DNA from: Owenia fusiformis
Lineage: Eukaryota > Annelida > Polychaeta > Sabellida > Oweniidae
Length of the DNA stretch: 64,000 nucleotides
Assembly: GCA_903813345.2 (NCBI GenBank)
Contig: CAIIXF020000007.1
Location: forward strand, 35,868,538 to 35,932,537
Reading direction: 5' to 3'
Of the stretch, positions 42,801 to 54,800 are shown in pieces. How positions within the stretch are numbered: the first letter of the stretch is position 1; each line of letters starts with the position of its first letter. The position numbers and the translations under genes are program-made. The notes under the pieces are model-generated. The model saw nothing but the letters and a program-made list of their open reading frames with translations. It searched no databases and was not told where the DNA came from.

Positions 42801-45800
42801 CATCATAGACTGGGCAACACTATAACTAGAAGAGGATAATTTTTTATTTTTTGATGGTTCTGAAGTTTTATTTCATTATCATATACATAAAATCAGATGT
42901 TCAAATTGTGAATGGGACAATTTCAAAATAACACGATGAGATATGTATCAAATACATCAACATCTTGGTTACCGAAGCCACTGTGAAGTCTTAAATAGTA
43001 AATATAATATTTAATATAAACACTGAATGACAAAACCAGTTATTTAAAAAAATCAATTTGAAAGCAAAGGTTTTTGAAAGAATATCAAAGAAAAACATCT
43101 GATTATGAAAATTAATTGTTAATAAATAGAAAATCAAAGAAATCAAATTGGAAACAAAGGTTTTAAGAAGAATACCAAATGCAACAATTATTCTAAAAAA
43201 TATCTGATTATGAAAATTTTCATAGAAATACAATTTACCTTCCATAACCGTTTTGGGCCACTTGAGTCTGTTCATATGCTAATGGAATATTGTCTCCCCT
43301 ATCTGTCCACACGTTTCTTTGTTGGTATTGGTTCTTTTTCTTGTTTCCGCCATCAGCGAACTTTACTAGAAGCTGTTCCTTCCATCCTAAAAATAAAATA
43401 ATAAATATGTTATTTTTGCGATTGACTTACCTGAATGTCTCTGTTGGCATACTTCACTTCTTGATTTATATTCCAACTGATCATAAATGAGAGAAAGCTC
43501 TTGGTGTCTCAGACATCTCCCCATGTTAGGTGTCTCAGACTTCTTTTTAGATCTCAAACATATCCAGAATCTGAATCTCTGTCACTTATATAGACAATGT
43601 TTAGATTACAAAGGCGTATGAATTTCCGCCTTATAAATAAAACGATAACTATTGTTAGATACAATATGATATTTTAATTGTCACATCCCACTTCAAATGA
43701 CAGAAAGAGGCTTTTCGTGTAAACAAGTCCACCTGCACAAAAACCAAAATCCCCGCTGAGAAGATTAATTATCACATTAAAATCATCGACACCTACCTAC
43801 GACACTAATGAAATGTTCTTTCAAAACAAAAAATGATTATAAACAAGCAGAGGAGACTTAATTGCTACATGTCCCAGTCAAATATGCCCCCTTTTCTTTG
43901 TCAAATATGCCCCCTTTTCTTTCCATTGATTTGATTTACTGGTATACTCAACAAGACAAAGCAATTTGGAGATTGAAATATTCCTGAACAATATAAACCA
44001 TTAAAACATTTCCTAAATTCACTTATCTCCCAGATAGGCCCAGATATAGAGGGTATCTTATGATTATATATTGTGATATGATTTTTATCTACAAATGGAT
44101 ATAATATCTGCACAAGCCAGAGGCATCAGATAAAGTGGCGCATCTCATTGTTAAAATGATAAAATGGCACATCTCATTGTTAAAAGCTGTATTTTATGAA
44201 TTTGCCAAAATATACTTTTTCACTGACTACAATAATACCATTTATATTTGGACTTGATATCTTATGAATATACTATTAACTAAGAAATAAATTATTTTCA
44301 AACCAGACATTTTGTGTTGTAAAAGCTTGGTTAACAAGCAAATGAATTCGCCAAAATATGATATTTTCCACTGGTTACAAAATAGCATTTTTTTATTTTG
44401 ACATATCCTATGAATTTCACATTAACTATAGAATATAACATTTACTTACCTGGTATATGTTTTCCGTTAAAATGGTTAATAATTTGTTCGCATTTTTCTT
44501 TGCTCTCCATCCTACAGAAACCAACTCCCCTACTGATGCCATTGTTATCCCTTAGAATTCTAGTAGATATCACCTGAAATAAACAAGGATAACATTAAAT
44601 AATCATCTGTCTTAATAGATTTTTTCATTAACATGACTTTCGCCATCTTTCCTAACACAGGATTTTATCTCTCAAAAAAGGCTTGGTTTTCTCCTTAACA
44701 GGACTTTCTGAATCTTTCTGAAGGACTTTCTCCTGGTACATTCTCTCCTCAACAAGATTTTCTATCAAAAAGAGAACTTTCTATCATAAACAGGGCTTTC
44801 TATTATTTACAGGACAGGACTTGCCTCTTATCATGAGTTTCCTAAAAAGGACATTCTCTAGGGTTCAGGGATTTCATTAGCAGCAGGCAACATGCGATTT
44901 TAACCGGTTGTTTTCACAAAACTGCCTGTTGTTTCAAGGGACTTTTCTATGTTGAATTTATGATTTCTATTAATTTTGCCCGTTGTTTTCATTTATTTAG
45001 CCTGTTGTGAAAAATTCTAGCAAAACCCCTGAGGGTTGGACATATATTCAGAGAGCAAATATGTTAATGCGGGTATTTTAATATAATGGGCAAAGTGGAA
45101 GTATACAAAAAGTTATACAAAACATTTATAGAAAGAAATACAAATCTTGACTGAACTAGAAATACACAAGTATTAAAAGTCAGTTGACAGCCCCAATATC
45201 AACATTGCATGGTGCCTTTAATGTATAATTATAGAAATGCTGTTATAAAAAATATGCATTACTATGCTGTGTGAGATGCTGTGCTATTCAGGATATGACA
45301 TGCTAACTTTTGAATTTGTATAATAATAAATGAAAAAAATACCCATTAGTTATTTTAATTTTATTTGATATACACTTTTAGTACTCAGTAGTACTTGCTC
45401 ATGAATATAGAGCTTGATGTAGCCAATAAATAAATAACTGTTATGTGCAAGGGGCGATCCATATATTCTGATAAAACGCTCTAATTTTTGTGATTTTTTC
45501 TTAAATACAGGTTACCATGGCAACCTTATCTCAAAATTGATTTAAGATATAGCCATAATATTTTAGTACTGTATGAGAAATTACATAATCTACATGTTCT
45601 GATATGTGAAAAAATCACAAAATGAGAGCATTTTTATCAGAATATATTGATCACCACTTGTATAACATATGTTAAACCGACTTACCTGACCAAATGGAGA
45701 GAACATACTTTCCAAATCATTTTCTGACATATGTACGGGTAGATTTGCAATGTAAAGGTTAGTAGGGTCCTGCTCTTGTTGCTGGAATACACAATCATGT

Positions 45801-48800
45801 TGAACATTACACTACAGAATACACTCTCATGTAGGACATTAAACTACAGAATACACAATCATGAAGGACATTACACTGCAGAATACACAATCATGTAGGA
45901 CATTACACTACAGAATATACTGTCATGTAGGACATTACATTACACTACACTACATAATACACAATTGTGTTGAATATTACACTACAGAATACACAATCAT
46001 GTAGGATATTACACTACAGAAAATACTGTCATGTAGGACATTACAGTACACTACATAATACACAATTTTGTAGAATATTAAACTACAGAATACATAATCA
46101 TATGAAACTTTACACTACAGAATACATGATCATGTAGAACATTTCACTACAGAATACACGATTATGTGCAACAAAATTACATAACATAATATGAACGCAT
46201 AAAAAGAAACTGTTAGAAAAAGAAAAAAATTTAAAATATACAAAATATAAATGGTTTAAGAGCAGAAGAGTGTAACAATTTGATAGAAACTTCAAGCCCC
46301 TGTGCTGAACTTTGTTATATGTGTTATATGGACCAGCAAGTGTATGATATGGACCAGTCATTATATGCTATGGACCAGCAAACATATGCAGCAACCGATA
46401 AATGTACATAAAGTTATCAAGTTAGCCACTCTGACAGCCAGTAAACTAATGATAAAGCCATCAAGTAATCTACACCCAAGCAGATCGTAATCCCATATAG
46501 TTATCATGTAATCATCCAACCTATTGTCTTTATCTGAACAATGACAGATCACTTGCTACTTAGTTCGACTGACGTAATTAACCAACAAGCTCAAATTTCT
46601 CACTATAACTCACACTGCATGTGCTTATAGGGCTAGAAACTGAATCTGAACAATTCTAGGAAATAATGTATGAAATCAGAGATGAGATATCATGAGACTG
46701 ATATGATAATGGATACATCATCATTGAACGTCAACTGTGTTTGCATGACTGATTTATGTATGTTCTACTTTGGTATGACATAACTAGGCCTACTTAAAGT
46801 ACAATTAATGAACTTTGATATTTCATTCAAAAACTTAAACTTGCCTGGAGATTAACATTTTGGATGCATCACACCTAAAGTATATTATAACATATGTAAA
46901 TAACAAGTTTTTTGTATAAATTGTATATATTAGTGTAGTGTAGTGTAGTTTTGTGAAATTTCATTTTGTAATGACTAATATGTCAGGTCATGACATCTAA
47001 AGAGTCAATAAAAGATATATATATATGACATAACTAGACCTTCTAAAGTACAATTAATGAAATTAATGACAATGCGATCACGAAAGGTGTAAGATTAAGA
47101 TCATATTTTCTCCAATATAAATGTTATACAAATATGTATGACAGTTAACATATACAGTATATTGATTGAAATAAAGGAACGAATATTTCAACCTAATTCA
47201 GTGATCTCACCAGGATTAAAACAAGTAGGCGCAACATCCACCTGAGATTTTAAAAACAGGCTTGCAGGCACCTGAGATTTCATTTGCACCCACTTGAAAA
47301 TAAGAAAAATCATGTAAAATAGTCATATTTTGACCAATTTTGGACTGAATTGTGAAACTGAGAATTTCGTACCCACTTGAGAAAAATTCCTGGGGAGAAC
47401 ACTGTAATAGGTTAATTTTTGCAATTTGTTTTAGAAGTGAAACCAATGCTTCATCTATATTTCGAGTTGTTTATTGAGCATCAAATATATTAAATGTACA
47501 CTAAAACCTGGCAAAATGAACATGTATTATTGAGATGATAATATTATCATTTTTTTGCATGGACCTTGTTACATTTTTGAAACCTTTTACTCAATTAGGC
47601 AAGTAAATACTTCGAAGGGGAGAACTATCTCGATGACTATAGTTCTCTTAGATCTGCTCTTCAAACTCCTAAGATTTATCATTACGCATGGATGTACATG
47701 TTTTATTTTTATGAGTATATTGTACATGTATTTATGATCTAAAATGTTATTAAGATGAAAATCTGATACCATTACATTTTTATGACCTTTATTCTTAACA
47801 GGGACCGAAGAGAGCGTGAGAATATGACTCTAACATATATTATTTGAATAAAATAACACACAGAATTCACAATGAATGTTTCTTTTATATATGTACCCTA
47901 GTATACCCTGTACTGTATATAATTATTCGAAAAAATAAGAACTTCGCCTTTAGGCCTTTCAAAAGGACATTATTAATATCAAAAAAAGATTTCTTAATCA
48001 ATTCATGAGTGTCTCAATCATTTTCTGAATGTATTTAATTCTGTTATAATGTTGTGTCAACAAAAATGAGATCAATTTCAATGATATATTTCTATCTGCT
48101 CAAAAATGCAATTTAACGCCTCTGCAGAACTTAATATCTTTCATAAAGGAATTTTGGCTCTTAAAGTGCTTAAGTCATTTGAATACAGGCATAGAGAAAA
48201 GGTTGTCCAGAGTCAAAATATTTTTGGTTACCCGAAAAAGTTTGTGAGAGGCAATCTTATCAAATGTAGAAAAAAATCATGAATAAAATTAACACAATAC
48301 ATGTACACCCACCCCTTTTAACATGCTAACATGCTTTTTCGGAAACAGGATATATCAACACGTAAATGAGTAAAATCTAAATTGGGTCGAACTGGCATGG
48401 TGAAGTTAGAATTGGTATGACATCAAATGGTGCGACATCAAGTGGCTGTTGTGGAAAAGCAGTCCTTGACATCAAGAAGCTTTGATAGCGCTCGCTACTC
48501 AAATCATGCCCAATTGGATCAAATGAATTCATTCTTAAGTGGCATTTCCATACAAATATTGTACAATAAACAAACACTAGAGAGAACTGCAGAGCAAGAA
48601 AATCAACAAAAGTTTTAACCCTACAAATAATCTGAATGTAATATAGTGTTACTTTTTTAGACAAATATTTTTGGGATTTACAAATGTACGTGCAGTTTTG
48701 CATATTTCATTCATGCCATTCATACATCAGCTCCTAGGAGGGCAACATAGTTTGCTTATAAATATTTAAAATCACAAAATGTCATTCTGGTTAAGAAAAC

Positions 48801-51800
48801 AGCCTCGACATTAAAGGTGAATTATTTTGACATTTCCCTTAGCTGTACCAACAGTATCAAAGCCGCAAATTGGTCACCCAGAGCATCACCCGTAGCTAAA
48901 GATCAACTGATAAATGAAAAAAACAAATCAACAAATATGAACCCTTAATAAAAGTTTGGCTTAGCGTCTCAGAAGGAGTGCTGGGTTTGGAATGTTTGTC
49001 TACAAAATGTTTTCTTGTAGAATGTTTGTTTTTTAGAATATTTGTCTTTAGCCTCTGAGCTTGAGGATAATAAAATTGTGATTAGAAAGATACCTTCACT
49101 AAACAATCAACCAATCAACTGGTTGATTGTGAGTTTTATTTATTTATTATCGAAAGAGTTCATTTATCTATAGACAGTCAAAATGCCATCTAACAGAGAA
49201 GCTCATATCTATGACGCAAGTTTCAGAAAATTGGACGATCAACAAAACAAGAATTTTTTTTATAAATGTGTCAATGGAAAATAAAGATACATTGAGCCAT
49301 ATTCTGTTTAAGTGATTTATGGAAATATTTCATATCCAACATCTCCCAGTAGATATAATTATTACAAAAAGTAGATAGAGAATATATTAAACTACGTGTG
49401 TGTATGTAATGATGTTGTGCCAAAATAGTGAAAGACAATTTACTCTAATCAGAGAAAAGGCGATATTGTCACTAGAGTGACGTAACCTATTCAAGATCAA
49501 AAATGGGACAGAGTAATGTTCTGATTAGAGAGGTATTCAGATATACAGGTTCTACTTTAGTCACTAAGATGGACATTTTCTAATCCAGTAACAAGGATCA
49601 TAATGGAGCTGGTAATTGTCCCAAAATTCCAGTAAGTGGTCAAAGCGAATTAAAAAGACAGTCAGATGTTACCCGATTCCAGATGAAACATTAACATATA
49701 CAGAAAAACCTCTATATTTGAGCACCTCTCAATTCCAAACCTCTCAATGTGAACACTTTTTCCCCCATGTCAACTTTTATATTCTCCTATCGACTACCAA
49801 TTAAAATTTAAAAAACTCCATGTTAACACCTTCTAAAAAATGTTAACATCTACTAATCCGAACAATAGATGCCAGTACGAGACTGAGTTTACTGCGATAC
49901 CAAAATATTCTAATGAAAATTGGCTTACTTCCGCGAGCTTTAGTTAATATTTTAGAGGATGGCTGATAGTATAGTGGGCCGCAAGGAATTAACTTCTTAC
50001 ATAAGTGCTTCTAATATTTACACAGAAAACAAGGAAGTTGCACATGCTTCATACTGCCATGATTGGATTATTTGGTGGAGAGAAGATCAGAAACACACAT
50101 AAACTTCAATTTAGTCAAACATAATGTTTCAATTCACTTCAAATCTTGCAAAAGAACATAATTAAAAGGTTCAATTAAAAGGTTCAATTCAATTATTTAA
50201 GTTACTTGAGGCATGTTGACCTGTGCAAAATATTATTGTGTTAACTCTTTTGAATAACGGTCAAAATGAAAGTTTATGACCTTCACCTATATGCAAATGC
50301 CAAATGAATGTCAGATAAATAATGACAACATTAAAAAAAATATGAGATTCTTTCAATTCAGGATAGTGTACATGTTAATGAGTATGACATCGGGCTTATC
50401 TTATAGTGTCAGTTATAGTTCACTAAGAGTAACTTCAACTTGAAAAATTATGAAAACTCAAAAAGAACAAAACAGAATTCTAAAAGGGTTTTTGTTAGCA
50501 TGAGAAACAGCTTTAACAGAATGCACACCTCTGTTTTATAAGTTTATGAGTGCTACATAAGGTTTATATCATAGTGTAACTTATATTATATTATAGTGTC
50601 ACTTATGTTACAATTTACTTATAGTCAAGTCAACTTAAAAATTATGAAAACTCAAAAAGAACAAAACAGAATTCTAAAAGGGTATTTGTTAGTATTAGAA
50701 ACAGGTTTGAACATTATGGAATCATTTGTACTAACTCAGAATTAAAAAAGAGAAAGTTAAAGAGAAATCAGTTGGATTTCCCATGTTTGTTATCCTCACC
50801 CCACTGTTAGTTGAGCCCAAGAATGAATAATTAGCATCACTGGGCATGGTACGCACCTTTGCCATTTGAGCCTGTATTCCCTGAGCTTGGAGCGCCTTCA
50901 CTGCCCCATCCGCCGCATGGAGAGATTCAAAGTCAACAAATCCATAACCTGAAATCACAGAAAATAAACAAAGGGGTTAGAACAATACAAAAATGGAGGA
51001 GTCCATAGGGATCAATTGTGATGGCTGCTTAAGAATTGTCTGAAAGGGGCTTGTTCAATGTGAATGTCAACGGACCCATATGGGTCTAGTCTACAATCAG
51101 GCTGCTAAGGAGTTACATGTGTGGATGCAAATGGATCATGGGCCAGGCTTCACCTAAAACCAAGGGAAATTGAGCTCAGAGTAGACATAGGGGCCAGTAC
51201 ATGTAAGGACATAGTCATCATCCATGTTAACTATAGCCAGCTTTGTTGGTCAGTCACCTACAATCACAATGGCAAAAAAAGGTTCAGAGTAGATCTGGCA
51301 CGGATTGGAATTATCGTCAATCAATCAGATTTTACCTTCTGACTTTTGGAACTGACTTCGCATGGTCCGATATTTTCAAAATTTATCTTTTTCCCCAAAA
51401 GAACACTTGTCATCTCCAAAAGCAAATTAGAATAAATGAAATAAATAAATGAATAAATAAATGAATGTAAATTGGTCAGTAATGTACAAGCACTAATATA
51501 TTCAAAGAACCTGATTCATGTACCATATACATAATACACAAGTACACTATACTAGACTGTATACTCTGGCACCATAGAGATGATGAGAGTTTCAGATAAT
51601 CCAAGATTAGAGTATATTCACAGACTGCTATCTCAAGTAGCATACAGGTCAACACAATCTCTAGCATTGAAGTCCATTGACTGCAACAGATTGATAAAGT
51701 TGAGCTTATCTACAATGAAACCAATAAATGAACACTGCTTGAAGCATTACGTGTTCACAGTAAAAGGTATCCCCATTTAGATGTGTCAAGAGGTGACACC

Positions 51801-54800
51801 TTGAGCTGTCTATATTGAGAAGTGTCTACATTAAAAAGTGTCCACATTAAAAAGTGTTCACATTGAAAAGTGTTTACATTGAGAAATGTTCACATTTAGA
51901 GGTGTCTAAATTCAGAGGTTCTAACTACAGTCAAAGACTATTCCAAAACTGTGATTCAAAAATGTTCACATTATGAGGCCTTCTCATTTATGAGAGGTGT
52001 TTAAACACAATATTTAACCTGTACCAGGTCATTCAATAAGTTCATGCAAAAACATACTCCTTTTTTATTTTTAATATTTTTCCTTGAAACTTTCACAAAA
52101 CATAGAAAAATACCTACTCATTAATAAAAAACAAAAAATAAATAACTTTGTTTTGTTTGGTCAAAAGTTATGGTTGCTATGGTAACCCATGTTTTGGTCA
52201 CGCGGGGCAATGGTACTGGTACATCACTTTTTCATCGTGCAATCAATGGACCAAAGAGACCAGGCAATGCTAACAATCAAATGTACCCCACATGTGAATT
52301 TTAAGCTTATATTAAAGCAAACATAGTGGGCTTATAACAGCTGTTAACCAAGCTGTTGCAAACTATCTGGTAACAGTCTATAACCATATGGTAACATAAA
52401 GTAATACTCTCCCCAACACCTCCACAAGCAAACATTGACTAAGAGATAGTACTAAATTAGAATGGAATTTCAGAGATAAGTCTCCCTGCATTATTGCATT
52501 AGATATACTGTTAAGGGATCTAGGGAGATCACATAAGGTATATGGGATGCAGAGATCTCTTCCATATGGAGACAATCTTTAAAATAAGTAGTTTGAAAAT
52601 GATGACAGTTTATTTCATGCCTTTAATATACTAATATTCACTTTATACCCAAACTACCCAAAAGATCCATTTAAGATCATTAAGACACGATTAGCAGGAC
52701 AATTGTAAAATAAAATCACCTGCAATATTTAGAGTGTAATATCACTAATAAGATAATTCAGGGTAACATTTTTACATGTTTGTTTGCTATTGGAACATCT
52801 TCGGATGTATCACATGTTTTGGGATTTCGAGAGGTTTAACCTTTAGCGTGCTGCTGGCGGACTCGTCCGCCGAGACTAAAATGTCTCTCACAACTGCGGG
52901 CGGACCTGTACGCCCGATTTCAAACTTTTAAAAACTTTACTTTTTCGCGCCATTCATATTGTCCAATTAGATTGCCCGATTTATTCAGTGCCTAACATGA
53001 CTTCCTGTTGACCTAGAAATGGCGATATTTCGAAAAATAATTCTCAATTCAACAATTTAAACAGTGTTTTAGTCGTTTTTAGTGAACGAATCTTTCAAAA
53101 TGGTGGACAAATACGATCACAGCGAAAATGTGGAGGAAATGTATTACGATTTTGAGCTCTTTAGGCTCTTGGAAGCCGATAACGGTCATCGAAAATAGAA
53201 ACTAGAATATTTTCTGAATTGAAAAATTGAACATTCGATCGCTGCAAATTCAGATTTGGATTCTGACCAGACGAAGAGGCGGAGCGGCGGATTCCGGAGG
53301 AGTATTCATGGTATATTTATGCCCAGTCGTGTTAATGTACGTAAAAATTCATGAGAACATTTTTTTCATGAGCCAGGCCACTGTATCTTCCCTTTGTGAA
53401 AATTTTATCCAGATTCATTCAGTAGTTATTGAGATATTAATTATTTAGTCCAGGTATATCATTTTTTGCACTCTTTGAAAAATAAGCCAGTTGCGTGGGA
53501 TATATTTGCTGAAATAAGGCAGCATGGTAAAGGTTAAGCACGTGAGGATATAAGCAGGAAATTTTGTCAAATTTAACAACAGATCTCTTAACCTATTAGT
53601 TTAAAAAACATCCGTGACTAAAAACAAAGAGATAAGGGAATGTTCTTGAGTTCATTTTCAGACATTTCACCATCGGGTATCAAAAGTTCAGAACGTCTAC
53701 ATGTGAAGCTTCAGTGATCAAAACTTGTCCAAAATACCAGGCAAATTCCCTCTATTAATGCATGGAGTATTTTTTAACGAAGTCATCTTGCATCATCATG
53801 GGTTGTAAAATTGAAGCAAGACATCCTTCTTCTATTTGAAATCTGGATTATTGCAGATTGTGTAAATCAACGATGGTGGAAAAACAACAGGAAATGAGGA
53901 AATGATACAGGGTGTAAAGTACAAAATCAGTTCACGCAATAGTCGAACATCCTTCCTCAAGATTTTCTCTGCCAATGAAGTGATAAGCGTGGAGTATTTT
54001 AGGAGCTATTTCTATTTCTTATGGCCAGGTTGTGCCAACACTTTCGATGTCATAACGATCCCCATAAAATAAAAGATGAAAATATTTCATATGAAAGAGA
54101 GAAAGTATAGAAATCATTAAGAAAGTACAAGGCATGTAACTGGGTTATTATAACGGTTTAAGAAATAGTGCAAGAAATAGTGCCTTACATTCAACATTTA
54201 GGAATAAAGAAATAACTGGATCATATCTGAGAAGTAAAGTACAGTAAAACCAATATATCCGAAAATCTATCTTATCTGAACACCTCTCAATGTGAACACT
54301 TTTTCAGCCTGATTTTTCTAAATCTGGCATAGATTACCAATGTGAAATGTGAACACCTGCTAATCTGAACACTTTTGACCAGGTCAAGTTGTGTTCAGAA
54401 TCAACAAGATTTCCTATGCTAAATTATTGAGGAAATATTACAATGCATGGTAAGAGCTTTCTTTGTCCTAAATCCCGAGAGATCATCTCTAAGTTTTTAT
54501 CTACACAATATCTAAAATATACAGTTAAACCTGTCTAATCCAAACTCTACTGTGACCAGTTAAAAGTGTTCAGATTAGCAAGTGTACACATTTAATTTTT
54601 TTAAAATGTGAACCAATAGAATCTACCAAAATTGGTACCAAGTAAAAGCTTGCGTTGAGACATGTTCACACTTCAGAGGTGTTTCAACAAAGAGGCTTAA
54701 CTGTACACGCAACATAATTTCCTTGCTTTCTATCTACTCTCATACTCTTGTCAGTTTTTAAGAAAAATAGCCCTTAAGATATTCATGTATGGATGATGTC

